Shown piece after piece: positions 37,103-45,605 of a stretch of 64,000 bases of DNA (the first letter of the stretch is position 1; every line of letters begins with the position of its first letter). The notes under the pieces were generated by a model that worked only from the letters and a program-made list of their open reading frames with translations, was not told the origin of the DNA and did no database searches. The stretch is from Rikenellaceae bacterium. GTDB taxonomy: Bacteria; Bacteroidota; Bacteroidia; Bacteroidales; Rikenellaceae. The stretch lies in assembly GCA_009783565.1 (NCBI GenBank), contig WRDF01000004.1:1-64000 (forward strand), read 5' to 3'. The position numbers and the translations under genes were made by a program.

Positions 37103-37513
37103 CTATTTTTTAATACTGCTCTTTATCGCGGTCATGAAAGCCACGAACAGCGCTGCGGCCATCATGAAATAGGTCGTGTAGATACCCATGTCGCTCAGGA
37201 TTAGCCCGAACTCATTGTCGTAGAGCTTGCCCTGGGCAAGCATCATCGGCTCGGTGCTCGACAAAAAGTACGAAATCACCAAGACAACCGCAATGATTCC
37301 TATGCCGATCAAAGCTTTCGTCGCTCCGCCCGGGTTCTTGCCGATATTGATTATCGACATACCCACTGCGATAAGCACACCCAGCCCAAGCAGGCAATAC
37401 GTGTAGATGAGCATCGTATCGACCGCGTTCTCCCCGTAAAGAATGGCAGGGAGCATCGAGATCAGCCCGAGCAACAGCAACGCGTACATTACTATCGATG
37501 AGAATTTTTTCAT
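37103..37513 (-). CDS. Small four-helix membrane protein of the exbB operon
   Basis: This 136-residue protein has four hydrophobic segments (about 5-25, 33-58, 70-88, 113-130) and no recognised catalytic residues. In Bacteroidota, a protein of this type commonly sits between ExbB and ExbD, so a structural or accessory part in the ExbB/ExbD/TonB complex is likely. The gap downstream contains a TGACGT/ACGTCA stem-loop. I cannot assign a function. Confidence 0.75.
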   Translation of the reverse strand: MKKFSSIVMYALLLLGLISMLPAILYGENAVDTMLIYTYCLLGLGVLIAVGMSIINIGKNPGGATKALIGIGIIAVVLVISYFLSSTEPMMLAQGKLYDNEFGLILSDMGIYTTYFMMAAALFVAFMTAIKSSIKK

Positions 37514-37522
37514 AGCGCGTGT

Positions 37523-38308
37523 TTACTTTCTTTTGCTGTAATCCGAAAGCATGTCGATCAGCGTGATCGAGCTGTCTTCCATCGTGATCACGAGGCTGTC
37601 GACTTTCGAGAGAATGTAGTTGTAGAAGAATTGCAGTATAACCGCCGCGATAAGAGCCATCATCGTAGTGAGCAGCGCCACCTTCATACCGCCTGCAACG
37701 AGTGCGGGGTTGATGTCGCCTGCCATTTCGATAGCGTCGAACGACATGATCATACCTACTACCGTACCCATGAAACCGACCATCGGAGCGGCAGCGATGA
37801 ACAGCGAAATCCACGTGAGACCTTTTTCCATGTGTCCCATCTGCACCGAACCGTACGACACTACGGCCTTCTCGACCGCGTCCAGACCGTCTTCATAGCG
37901 CATCAGGCCCTGATAGTAGATGCTCGCCACCGGTCCGCGCGTGTCACGGCAAATCTCCATAGCGCCTTTAAGGTCTCCCTTGTTCAGCTTCTCCTCGACC
38001 GAATCGATCAGTTTTTTCGTATTCACCGTCGCCATGTTCAGGTAAAGCATGCGCTCGATCGAAACCGCGAGACCTATGATAAGGAACAACAGCAGCGGCG
38101 ACATCCACATCACGCTACCCTCGATGAACTTCTGTTTGAGCACCTGATGGAGAGGCTGATTCTCCGTACGGGTCTCCTGCGGGGTGAACGGAGCATCCAC
38201 CTCCTCAATGTACACCATATGCTCTGCGTCGAAGTCCTGTGCGAAGACATTAACGGCAGAAAAACTGAAAAGGCCTGCTGCCGCTAAGAGTAGAAACAAT
38301 TTTTTCAT
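37523..38308 (-). CDS. exbB: ExbB/TolQ/MotA-family proton channel
   Basis: The 261-residue ExbB-type protein starts with a cleavable-looking signal (MKKLFLLLAAAGLFSFSAVNVFAQ) and an extra periplasmic stretch, as in Bacteroidota. Then come three membrane helices: about 65-88 (MSPLLLFLIIGLAVSIERML), about 160-185 (GLTWISLFIAAAPMVGFMGTVVGMIMSF, the core TolQ helix) and about 195-225 (PALVAGGMKVALLTTMMALIAAVILQFFYNYIL). It forms the proton channel that powers TonB. It is the first gene of the operon; a TATATTTG box with upstream TTTG precedes it (38459-38431). Confidence 0.93.
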   Translation of the reverse strand: MKKLFLLLAAAGLFSFSAVNVFAQDFDAEHMVYIEEVDAPFTPQETRTENQPLHQVLKQKFIEGSVMWMSPLLLFLIIGLAVSIERMLYLNMATVNTKKLIDSVEEKLNKGDLKGAMEICRDTRGPVASIYYQGLMRYEDGLDAVEKAVVSYGSVQMGHMEKGLTWISLFIAAAPMVGFMGTVVGMIMSFDAIEMAGDINPALVAGGMKVALLTTMMALIAAVILQFFYNYILSKVDSLVITMEDSSITLIDMLSDYSKRK

Positions 38309-38430
38309 GGTAGAAAGTTGTTAATTGTACGTTTTTGGTTTTTAGAATTAGTCAGTGTTTGGTTTAACATCCCGTTACCGCGCCACGTTTCCCCTTTTCG
38401 GCAAAGCGTGAAACCACATGAGATATTCTG

Positions 38431-38459
38431 CAAATATATAAAAAATTTTCGTTCGCAAA
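38431..38459 (-). promoter_or_regulatory. Promoter of the exbB operon
   Basis: Minus strand: TTTG (38459-38456) and TATATTTG (38438-38431) separated by 17 nt, close to the TTTG/TAnnTTTG consensus with 19-nt spacing. The rest of 38309-38595 holds only A/T-rich leader sequence. Confidence 0.6.
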
Positions 38460-38564
38460 GTTTTTTAACGGTAAAACTGTTTCCTGATCTGTTATCTTCA
38501 CTCGCAACAGCGGATTGTGCTTCGGAATGACATGATCGATTAACGTAGTTTCGAGGAAAATAAT

Positions 38565-38572
38565 TATGTTTG
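38565..38572 (+). promoter_or_regulatory. -7 box for the nucleoside kinase gene
   Basis: TATGTTTG overlaps the first possible ATG (38566), so the real start is probably the ATG at 38596. Confidence 0.5.
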
Positions 38573-38595
38573 TAGATTCAAATCGATTGGGTTTT

Positions 38596-40266
38596 ATGAA
38601 CGGAACGGTAAAAATAATCTGCGACAACAACGATTGCCATATAACTGTATCGCGCGGAACGGCGCTTGCGGACGTCATTACGATACTTTCGCTGCGTAAC
38701 CCGCACCCGTTTCTCGCCGCACTGGTGAACAACAAATACCGAGAACTTGACTATGCAGTCTATGAACCGTGTACCGTGCGTTTCATCGACATCACGCATT
38801 TCGAGGGGATGCGCGTATACCAGCGCACGCTTTTTTTCACGCTGAGCAAAGCCGTGCGTGACCTGTATCCGGGATGCACCTTCCGCGTGCGCCACGCCGT
38901 CTCGAAAGGGTTCTACTGCGAGATAGACGGCCGTCCGGAGATAACGCAGGAAGAGATCGACGCGCTGAAAAGACGGATGCACGAACTTATCGCACAGGAT
39001 ATCCCTATAATAAAGGAAAAGATGCTGCATACCGAGGCGGAGGCCGTTTACACGAAACTGGGCTATGCCGACAAGTTGGCCCTTATTCGTTCCCGGCCGT
39101 CGCTCTACGTGACGGTCTATCAACTTGCCGATATTGCGGGCAATATGTTCGGCGTGACGGCGACCTCGACCGGAGTGCTGCACCTGTTCGATATTTGCCG
39201 TTATTATAACGGTTTTTATCTCGCCATACCGATGCGCACCGATCCCGCACGCTTGGAGACGATGGTGCCACAGGACAAGATGTTCGAGATTTTCAAGGAA
39301 TACAAGGCATGGGTCGATGTCATCGGGGTCTCGAACATAGGGTCGCTCAACCAGAAAATCATCGAGGGCGGAGCGAGCGAGCTGATCCGCATCGCCGAGG
39401 CGTTCCATGAGAAAAAGCTGGGCTGGATCGCCGACCGCATCGCCGAAGCGAATGCCGAACACGGGGCGCGTATGGTGCTTATTTCCGGCCCGTCGTCGAG
39501 CGGCAAGACGACGTTCGCCAAACGCGTGGGTATACAGCTGCGCATTCTGGGCCTCGATCCGGTGCTTATTTCTTTGGACGATTATTTCGTAGAACGCGAC
39601 AAAACGCCGCGTGACGAACATGGCGATTATGACTACGAATCGCTGTATGCGCTCGACTTGGAGACGTTCAACGAACATCTGAAAATACTTTTCGAGGGCG
39701 GCAGCGTCGATGTGCCGCGCTATGACTTCATCACCGGTCGCCGCGAGTTCCACGAACGGCCGCTGCAACTCACCTCCCGCTCGGTTCTGGTTATCGAGGG
39801 CATTCACGGCCTGAACCCCGAACTGACACAGGAAATCGACGACAAATATAAATTCCGGATATATATATCGGCGCTTACGTCGATCTCTCTGGACGATATT
39901 TCGCGCATCGCCACCACCGATAACCGTCTGCTGCGCCGCATCACGCGCGATTATTACACGCGCGGGGCAGACGCTACGGCCACTCTGAAACGTTGGCCGA
40001 GCGTGCGCGCCGGTGAGGATAAGCACATTTTTCCCTATCAGGAGAATGCCGACGTGATGTTCAACTCGTCGCTCTATTATGAAATTTCGGTGCTGCGCCG
40101 CTACGTCGAGCCGATGCTCCATGAGGTTACCGATCTTGTGCCGGAGTATGCGGAGGCTCAGCGGCTGTTGAAATTTTTGGATAATTTCATACCTATTTCG
40201 CCGGAGGAGATTCCGCCGACCTCCATATTGCGCGAATTCATCGGCGGCAGCAGTTTTAAGTACTAA
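38596..40266 (+). CDS. Uridine-kinase-like nucleoside kinase with TGS-type domain
   Basis: This 556-residue protein starts with a TGS-like beta domain (about 1-55; MNGTVKIICDNNDCHITVSRGTALADVITILSLRNPHPFLAALVNNK) and a threonyl-tRNA synthetase-like second domain (about 65-200). The C-terminal 280 residues are a phosphoribulokinase/uridine kinase domain with Walker A VLISGPSSSGKTTFAKRVG, then SLDDYFVERDKTPRDEHGDYDYE and the VLVIEGIHGLNPEL strand. NTP-dependent phosphorylation of a nucleoside is inferred; the natural substrate is not known. ATG 38566 is possible but overlaps the -7 box. Common in Firmicutes and Bacteroidota. Confidence 0.87.
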   Translation: MNGTVKIICDNNDCHITVSRGTALADVITILSLRNPHPFLAALVNNKYRELDYAVYEPCTVRFIDITHFEGMRVYQRTLFFTLSKAVRDLYPGCTFRVRHAVSKGFYCEIDGRPEITQEEIDALKRRMHELIAQDIPIIKEKMLHTEAEAVYTKLGYADKLALIRSRPSLYVTVYQLADIAGNMFGVTATSTGVLHLFDICRYYNGFYLAIPMRTDPARLETMVPQDKMFEIFKEYKAWVDVIGVSNIGSLNQKIIEGGASELIRIAEAFHEKKLGWIADRIAEANAEHGARMVLISGPSSSGKTTFAKRVGIQLRILGLDPVLISLDDYFVERDKTPRDEHGDYDYESLYALDLETFNEHLKILFEGGSVDVPRYDFITGRREFHERPLQLTSRSVLVIEGIHGLNPELTQEIDDKYKFRIYISALTSISLDDISRIATTDNRLLRRITRDYYTRGADATATLKRWPSVRAGEDKHIFPYQENADVMFNSSLYYEISVLRRYVEPMLHEVTDLVPEYAEAQRLLKFLDNFIPISPEEIPPTSILREFIGGSSFKY

Positions 40267-40290
40267 CCCGCAGTTTGCATATTGAAATAT

Positions 40291-41016
40291 ATGAAAAATT
40301 TTCTGACGTCTTCTTCCATAGGTAAGAAGCTGGTGATGAGCATCAGCGGGGCGTTTCTGGTATTGTTCCTGACGTTCCACATGGCGATGAACCTCGTGTC
40401 GATCATCTCGGCGGAAGCGTATAACAGCATTGCGGCGTTCCTGGGGGCGAACTGGTATGCTCTGGCGGGAACGATGCTGCTGGCGGCGGGCGTGGCGGTG
40501 CATATCCTGTTTGCCTCGGTCCTGACATTCCAGAATTGGCGTGCCACGCGCGGAGCGGTGTCTTTGCAACAGGTTCGTGAAAAGGGACTGCGACGCTATG
40601 CGGTAGAGCGTCGGCGCGACGGTGTGTCGTGGTCGTCGCGTAATATGTTCGTGCTGGGAGCGATCGTGGCCATCGGGCTGCTGCTCCATCTGTGGCATTT
40701 CTGGTGGAATATGCAGTTGCAGGAGGTGCTCGGCGAGCATTACAACCGGTTCGGTTACTCGGTTACGGACGGAGTGTCGCTGATCGCCAAGACATTCGCA
40801 AATCCTTTATACTGTGCGGTCTACCTGCTATGGTTCACCGCCATTTGGTTTCACCTGACGCACGGTTTTTGGAGCATGTTCCAAAGCATCGGGTGGGCGA
40901 ACAAGCGCTGGTATCCGCGCCTGAAAGCGGTCGCCACGGCCTACGCCACGCTCGTCATGCTCGGCTATGCCGTTGTGGTCGTGGTGTTCTTCCTCAGGAG
41001 TCGGGGGTTGATGTAA
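40291..41016 (+). CDS. sdhC: Succinate dehydrogenase/fumarate reductase cytochrome b subunit
   Basis: The 241-residue protein is the membrane anchor of a Bacteroidota-type succinate:quinone oxidoreductase, with five membrane helices and conserved His residues for two b hemes (HMAMN, VAVHILFA, LHLWHFWWN, WFHLTHGFWSMFQSIGW). It normally sits upstream of sdhA and sdhB. Here neither follows: an RluA-type gene starts 13 nt downstream. ATG 40291 is preferred over the TTG at 40282. Either sdhAB lie elsewhere or the complex is broken. Confidence 0.9.
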   Translation: MKNFLTSSSIGKKLVMSISGAFLVLFLTFHMAMNLVSIISAEAYNSIAAFLGANWYALAGTMLLAAGVAVHILFASVLTFQNWRATRGAVSLQQVREKGLRRYAVERRRDGVSWSSRNMFVLGAIVAIGLLLHLWHFWWNMQLQEVLGEHYNRFGYSVTDGVSLIAKTFANPLYCAVYLLWFTAIWFHLTHGFWSMFQSIGWANKRWYPRLKAVATAYATLVMLGYAVVVVVFFLRSRGLM

Positions 41017-41028
41017 TCCTTCAAGAAG

Positions 41029-41730
41029 ATGTTCACGCGCGACCGCATACTCTATGAAGACAACCACCTGATAGCGGTGGGTAAGCTCGCTGGCGAACTC
41101 GTACAGCCCGATGCCGAAAACACAAGCGCGCTCGAAGACGAAATCAAGGATTTCATAAAAAAGCGCGACAAGAAGCCCGGCGGTGTATTTCTGGGTGTGG
41201 CACACCGTATCGACCGGCCCGTGAGCGGCGTGGTGATGTTCGCCAAGACGAGCAAAGCGCTCGCGCGCCTCAACGAAATGTTCAAAAACCGTACGATAGA
41301 GAAACGTTATTGGGCGATCGTCGAGCAGTTACCTGAACCTTCGGAGGGGATACTCGAACATTATATCTCACGCGACGGGCGCACCAACCGCGCTCATGTT
41401 TACACGTCGCAGAAGGGCGATGCGAAACTTGCGCGGCTGGCGTACACCCACCTTGCGTCGAGCCGCAACTATCATCTGTTGGAGGTCGACTTGCAGACCG
41501 GCCGCCATCATCAGATCCGCGCGCAGCTTGCGAAGATAGGCTCGCCGATTCGCGGCGATTTGAAATACGGCGCAGCGCGTTCGAATCCCGACGGCGGTAT
41601 TTCGCTCCACGCCCGCTCGCTCGACTTCGAGCATCCGGTGACCCGCCAGCGTCTTGTCATCACCGCTCCCGCCCCGTCGGACGACAATCTTTGGAGGTTT
41701 TTCCAAGAGGCGGCATGCGCGGGCGTCTGA
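41029..41730 (+). CDS. RluA-family pseudouridine synthase
   Basis: The 233-residue RluA-type enzyme turns specific uridines in rRNA or tRNA into pseudouridine. The catalytic motif HRIDRPVSGVVMFAKTSKALARL (Asp in HRIDR, about residue 62) is intact, as are LLEVDLQTGRHHQIRAQLAKIGSPIRGDLKYG and the C-terminal domain. There is no S4 domain. The target site cannot be deduced. It is 7 nt from the hemW-like gene, so they are likely co-transcribed. Confidence 0.9.
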   Translation: MFTRDRILYEDNHLIAVGKLAGELVQPDAENTSALEDEIKDFIKKRDKKPGGVFLGVAHRIDRPVSGVVMFAKTSKALARLNEMFKNRTIEKRYWAIVEQLPEPSEGILEHYISRDGRTNRAHVYTSQKGDAKLARLAYTHLASSRNYHLLEVDLQTGRHHQIRAQLAKIGSPIRGDLKYGAARSNPDGGISLHARSLDFEHPVTRQRLVITAPAPSDDNLWRFFQEAACAGV

Positions 41731-41737
41731 CATCAAA

Positions 41738-42847
41738 ATGGCCGGCATCTACGTACATATTCCTTTTTGTCGGCGGCGGTGCGGCTATTGCGATTTTTAC
41801 AGTTGTACGCGCACGGAACTGCGTGAGTCGGTGCTCGGCGAAATCGCTTGCGAGCTGGAAGAGGAGCGCGACTTCATAGGGCGCAACGCGCATGTGGAGA
41901 CGATTTATTTCGGCGGAGGGACACCGACGGTATGCTCGACGCAACAGTTGCAAGCGATCATAGAGAGCGTGGAACGGCTGTGGGGTTGTGCCGCGACGCT
42001 CGGAGAGATCACTGTCGAGGCCAACCCCGACGATCTTACGCCCGAATACTTGCGCACATTGACGGCGACACGCGTGAACCGTCTGAGCATCGGCGTCCAA
42101 TCGTTCTCGGACCGCGACCTGCGGCTTATGGAGCGGCGACACACGGCTGCCGCAGCCGTCACAGCCTTGCACGAGGCACAGCGTGTCGGATTTCGAAACA
42201 TTACCATCGACCTTATTTACGGCATTCCGGGCATGAGTCTCGGCGAGTGGACGGCGAATATCGAGACCGCCTTATCGCTCGGTGTTCAGCATATTTCGGC
42301 CTATATACTCACCATCGAGGAGGGCACGCCATTCGGACATCTCGCCAAAAAGGGGCAGCTCGCGCTCCCGTCGGAGGAGGCCGTAGAGGAACAATTCACG
42401 GCGCTGCGAGCGATGCTGTCCGGCGCGGGGTTCGAACACTATGAGATATCGAATTTCGCGCTGCCGGGCTTTCGCGCGCGTCACAACAGCGCCTATTGGA
42501 CGGGCGAGCCATATCTCGGAGTCGGCCCGTCGGCGCACTCGTTCGACGGTCGCACAAGGCGCAGTTGCGCGCCGTCTGTCGAGCGTTATTTAGCCGACCG
42601 CCGCAGTTGCTACGTTTATGAGACGCTCTCAGCCGCCGACCGCCACAACGAGCTGATAATGACATCGTTGCGCACCGCTGCGGGCATCGATGCGCGTGCC
42701 TTGCCACCGGAGTCCGCCGCCCGTTTCGACAAACTCGCTGCGGGCGGTTTACTCATCCTGCGCGATGGCCGTTATTTCATCCCTGCCGAAAAATATCTCG
42801 TCTCGGATGCGATAATTTCCGAGTTGTTTATATCGGTGTCGTCTTAG
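41738..42847 (+). CDS. hemW: HemW-like radical SAM protein
   Basis: The 369-residue protein starts MAGIYVHIPFCRRRCGYCDFYS: a CxxxCxxC 4Fe-4S cluster motif, then TIYFGGGTPT and NRLSIGVQSFSDRDLRLMERRH. The family is linked to heme handling (HemW) and is often annotated as coproporphyrinogen dehydrogenase, but it is the HemW/HemN-like type. The C-terminal wing includes the YEISNFA...RHNSAYWTGEPYLGVGPSAHSFDG signature. ATG 41738 is chosen because it begins the family start; an upstream frame to 41654 overlaps the previous gene. Confidence 0.92.
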   Translation: MAGIYVHIPFCRRRCGYCDFYSCTRTELRESVLGEIACELEEERDFIGRNAHVETIYFGGGTPTVCSTQQLQAIIESVERLWGCAATLGEITVEANPDDLTPEYLRTLTATRVNRLSIGVQSFSDRDLRLMERRHTAAAAVTALHEAQRVGFRNITIDLIYGIPGMSLGEWTANIETALSLGVQHISAYILTIEEGTPFGHLAKKGQLALPSEEAVEEQFTALRAMLSGAGFEHYEISNFALPGFRARHNSAYWTGEPYLGVGPSAHSFDGRTRRSCAPSVERYLADRRSCYVYETLSAADRHNELIMTSLRTAAGIDARALPPESAARFDKLAAGGLLILRDGRYFIPAEKYLVSDAIISELFISVSS

Positions 42848-42872
42848 AGTCCGACGGTTTTCTTATTTTTTC

Positions 42873-42920
42873 TATTTTTGTCCAGGCAAAGTTATTCATG
42901 CGAGTGCCGCAAGGCACTTT
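42873..42920 (+). promoter_or_regulatory. Conserved leader element, Sua5-type gene copy
   Basis: -7 box TATTTTTG (42873-42880), 17 nt, then ATGCGAGTGCCGCAAGGCAC (42898-42917), with the GTGCC/GGCAC stem closing a GCAA loop (42904-42917). The ATG at 42898 is in frame with the gene. A second box (TATCTTTG, 42926-42933) lies downstream. Confidence 0.7.
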
Positions 42921-42960
42921 TTCTTTATCTTTGCGTTTTATAAACTTTGCATTTTGCGAG

Positions 42961-43566
42961 ATGCTGGTTAAAATTTATCCGGAGAACCCGAGCGAAAAGG
43001 CCGTAATGCACGTCGTCGAAGTGCTGCGGGCAGATGGAGTGATCGTCTTCCCGACAGACGGCGTATACGCTTACGGGTGCTCGATACGCAGCGCGAAAGG
43101 GTTCGAGCGGCTGCGGACGATCAGGCAAAAAGCCGAGGCCAAGTTCGCGATCATGTGTCCCGATCTGAGCTGTATATCCGACTATGCGCGGGTCGATACA
43201 CCGACGTTCAAGCTGCTGAAACGCAACTTGCCCGGCCCATTCACGTTCGTCCTCAACGCCTCGTCGCGCGTGCCGGACAAGGTGCTCGGCCGACGCAGGA
43301 CCATAGGCGTGCGCATAGATGCCAACCCCATCGCACAGGCCATTTTGCGCGAGCTTGGTAGTCCGATGATAATCTCGTCGGTCAAAGAACATGACGGCGA
43401 GGAGGAATATCTGGTCGATCCCGAACTGATCGCCGAGCGCTGGGGACGCACGGTAGATATGGTCATCGACGGCGGGCGCGGCAACACCGTGCCTACGACT
43501 CTCGTCGACATGTCGCACGGCGAGGCGGAGATCCTGCGGCAAGGCGGCGGGGAGTTGGAAGAGTAA
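42961..43566 (+). CDS. Sua5/YciO/YrdC/YwlC-family protein
   Basis: The 201-residue protein is a YrdC-fold member, probably making threonylcarbamoyl-AMP for t6A37 in tRNAs that read ANN codons. Motifs: GVIVFPTDGVYAYGC, KAEAKFAIMCPDLSCISDYA, KLLKRNLPGPFTFVLNAS, VLGRRRTIGVRI and the SSVKEHDGEEE segment (an insertion more like YciO than E. coli TsaC). ATG 42961 is preferred; an in-frame ATG at 42898 would add the leader-encoded peptide MRVPQGTF... to the N-terminus. The YciO branch has a different, less certain role. Confidence 0.85.
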   Translation: MLVKIYPENPSEKAVMHVVEVLRADGVIVFPTDGVYAYGCSIRSAKGFERLRTIRQKAEAKFAIMCPDLSCISDYARVDTPTFKLLKRNLPGPFTFVLNASSRVPDKVLGRRRTIGVRIDANPIAQAILRELGSPMIISSVKEHDGEEEYLVDPELIAERWGRTVDMVIDGGRGNTVPTTLVDMSHGEAEILRQGGGELEE

Positions 43567-43584
43567 TTCCGTAAATCCTATAAT

Positions 43585-44064
43585 ATGGATAATTTTTGGA
43601 GAGATGCGGCGCGGGGCGGCGCTATTGTAGGTGCGGTGTCGGTGACGGGCACGTTGACACAGATGCTGACGGGGCTTTCGTTAGGGCTGTTTTTCTGGGC
43701 GCTCATAGTGTATTTTATATATAAATACGCCAAGCAGCGCAGTATGCTTTACAGCCCGGTCGAAGGGTTCACTTATGGTCAGAGCGTGGGCTTCATTATG
43801 GCGATGCTGGCCTTTGCGGGGCTTATCGCAGGCACAGGACAATATATTGCGTTGAGCCTTCTCAGCCCCGATTTTTTCACGACATTCTATACGCAGCTTA
43901 TTGAAATATCTCCCGACCTTGCAATGTCCGACTCTGCCTTTATGCAGCGTTGGCTGAACAGTCCGCTGGTGTGGATGATGAGCGGAGTGGCAGGAATGCT
44001 TTGCATCGGGCTTTTCGTCGCACTCATCGTTTCGGCATTCGTGAGGCGCAGACCTGAATATTAA
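43585..44064 (+). CDS. DUF4199 membrane protein
   Basis: The 159-residue protein has four membrane helices (about 12-35, 40-48, 68-92 and 128-152) and matches the DUF4199 family of Bacteroidota, whose role is unknown. It ends one base before the ATG of the following glycosyltransferase, and this pairing recurs in the phylum. It may help transfer or flip the glycolipid made by the neighbour. Confidence 0.8.
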   Translation: MDNFWRDAARGGAIVGAVSVTGTLTQMLTGLSLGLFFWALIVYFIYKYAKQRSMLYSPVEGFTYGQSVGFIMAMLAFAGLIAGTGQYIALSLLSPDFFTTFYTQLIEISPDLAMSDSAFMQRWLNSPLVWMMSGVAGMLCIGLFVALIVSAFVRRRPEY

Positions 44065-45105
44065 ATGGAAACACGCATCGACATATCGGTCGTCATTCCG
44101 CTTTACAATGAGGAGGAGTCGCTGCGCGAGTTGGCACAGTGGATCGCGCGCGTGATGGACGAGGAAAAGCTCACGTATGAGGTGATTTTTATCGACGACG
44201 GCTCTTCAGACCGCTCATGGGAGGTGGTAAGCGCACTTGCGCGGGAATATCCCGCCGGACAGATGCGCGGCATACGGTTTATGCGTAATTACGGCAAAAG
44301 CGCGGCGCTGTATCATGGATTCGAGGCCGCACAGGGCGAGGTGGTGATCACGATGGACGCCGATTTGCAGGATTCGCCCGATGAGATACCACGCCTTTAC
44401 CGCATGGTGACGGAAGGGGGATACGACCTTGTTTCGGGTTGGAAGAAAGACCGCAAAGACCCGGCAGGCAAACGCTTGCCCAGCAAATTGTTCAATGCTA
44501 CGGCGCGCGCCGTTTCGGGGATAAAACTGCACGATTTCAACTGCGGATTGAAAGCCTACCGCAAACGTACCGTAAAAAGCATCGAGGTCTATGGCGAGAT
44601 GCACCGCTATATTCCGATCCTGGCGAAAAATGCGGGTTTCCGCCGCATCGGCGAGTTGGAAGTGACGCATTATGCGCGAAAGCACGGACGGTCGAAGTTC
44701 GGCTGGGAACGCACTATAAAGGGTTATCTCGACCTTATTACCGTGTCGTTCATGACGCGGTTCGGCAAAAGTCCGATGTATTTTTTCGGAACGCTCGGAA
44801 CGCTTATGTTCCTCTTGGGAGGCGCGACGACGGTATGGCTCATAGTGGAGAAGATCGTGCGTCAGTCGCGCGGGTTGGAGATTCGCGGCGTCACCGACCA
44901 GCCGTTGTTCTATATCGCTTTGTTGGCGGTAGTGCTGGGTGTCATGCTTTTTTTGGCCGGCTTTTTGGGCGAACTTATCAGCCGCAACTCGCCCGTGCGG
45001 AATCGGTATCTCATCGATGAGACGACACACGCGTGTGACTCCCAGCCTGCCGGACGACAATTTTTGAGAACAGATCCTGAAAACAGTCAAAAAGAAAATC
45101 AATGA
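44065..45105 (+). CDS. Glycosyltransferase family 2, DPM/ArnC-like
   Basis: The 346-residue protein transfers a sugar from a nucleotide donor to an undecaprenyl-phosphate carrier. It opens DISVVIPLYNEEESLRELAQWI and has VIFIDDGSSDRSWEVV, a DxD metal motif in ITMDADLQDSPDEIPRLY, and GLKAYRKRTVKSIEVYGEMHRYIPILAKNAGF. Two C-terminal membrane helices (about 235-262 and 275-305) anchor it to the inner membrane. The final residues, from TTHACDSQPAGRQ onward, are encoded by the gene-end repeat and what follows it, so the tail is unlikely to be functional. It overlaps the DUF4293 gene by 4 nt. Confidence 0.88.
   Translation: METRIDISVVIPLYNEEESLRELAQWIARVMDEEKLTYEVIFIDDGSSDRSWEVVSALAREYPAGQMRGIRFMRNYGKSAALYHGFEAAQGEVVITMDADLQDSPDEIPRLYRMVTEGGYDLVSGWKKDRKDPAGKRLPSKLFNATARAVSGIKLHDFNCGLKAYRKRTVKSIEVYGEMHRYIPILAKNAGFRRIGELEVTHYARKHGRSKFGWERTIKGYLDLITVSFMTRFGKSPMYFFGTLGTLMFLLGGATTVWLIVEKIVRQSRGLEIRGVTDQPLFYIALLAVVLGVMLFLAGFLGELISRNSPVRNRYLIDETTHACDSQPAGRQFLRTDPENSQKENQ
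45025..45060 (+). repeat. Gene-end repeat translated at the C-terminus of the glycosyltransferase
   Basis: ACACACGCGTGTGACTC, then CCAGCCTGCCGGACGACAA; it is read through in frame. Confidence 0.85.
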
Positions 45106-45569
45106 TACAACGAATACAGACGATTTATCTGTTAGGGGCGGCAGTGCTGATGGCGCTCGCGCTGGTGTTGCCGTTGGCGACTTTTTACGGGCAGGGACAT
45201 GAGTTCATGCTGCGCGGCACGGCGATCGCCGACACGACCGACAAGACATCGCCCATACTGATGGTGGCGACACCATGGCTCGCAACGCTGCTCATACTCG
45301 CGGCGGTAGTGCCGTTAGCGGCAATATTCCTTTACAAGAAACGCATGGTGCAGACGCGACTGTGCTTTTTCGAGGCCGTGCTGTTGCTTGGCGCACAGGG
45401 CTTTATGGCATACTATATCATTCATTATAAGGCAGTTATCGACGCCGTATCATGGAAATTCGGCATCGCTACGATATTCCCCGCAGTAGCGTTCGTCCTC
45501 GTAGTTCTCGCCGTACGCGCTATCATTCGCGACGAACTGCTTATAAAGTCGCTGAACAGGTTTCGGTAA
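45102..45569 (+). CDS. DUF4293 membrane protein
   Basis: The 155-residue protein has four membrane helices (about 8-28, 57-77, 88-108, 122-140) and a small periplasmic loop with a helix-breaking segment; it fits DUF4293 of Bacteroidota, which lacks a known function. It is the third gene of the DUF4199/GT2/DUF4293 set and overlaps the GT2 stop. The stop is directly followed by a gene-end repeat. Confidence 0.8.
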   Translation: MIQRIQTIYLLGAAVLMALALVLPLATFYGQGHEFMLRGTAIADTTDKTSPILMVATPWLATLLILAAVVPLAAIFLYKKRMVQTRLCFFEAVLLLGAQGFMAYYIIHYKAVIDAVSWKFGIATIFPAVAFVLVVLAVRAIIRDELLIKSLNRFR

Positions 45570-45605
45570 CACACGCGTGTGTTATCCAGCCTGTCGGATA
45601 CTTTG
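45570..45605 (+). repeat. Gene-end repeat after the DUF4293 gene
   Basis: Starts at the base after TAA: CACACGCGTGTG, then TTATCCAGCCTGTCGGAT; a partial GTCATTGCGGGCTTG hairpin element follows (45605-45640). Confidence 0.9.

Noticed and set aside
38578-40740. 720-residue minus-strand ORF opposite the nucleoside kinase and sdhC
   Set aside because: Antisense shadow of two clearly recognisable genes; no domain and an unlikely amino acid composition.
42898-42960. Extended start of the Sua5-type protein as the only start
   Set aside because: The first 21 residues come from the shared leader element and are absent from the family; kept only as a possible alternative form.
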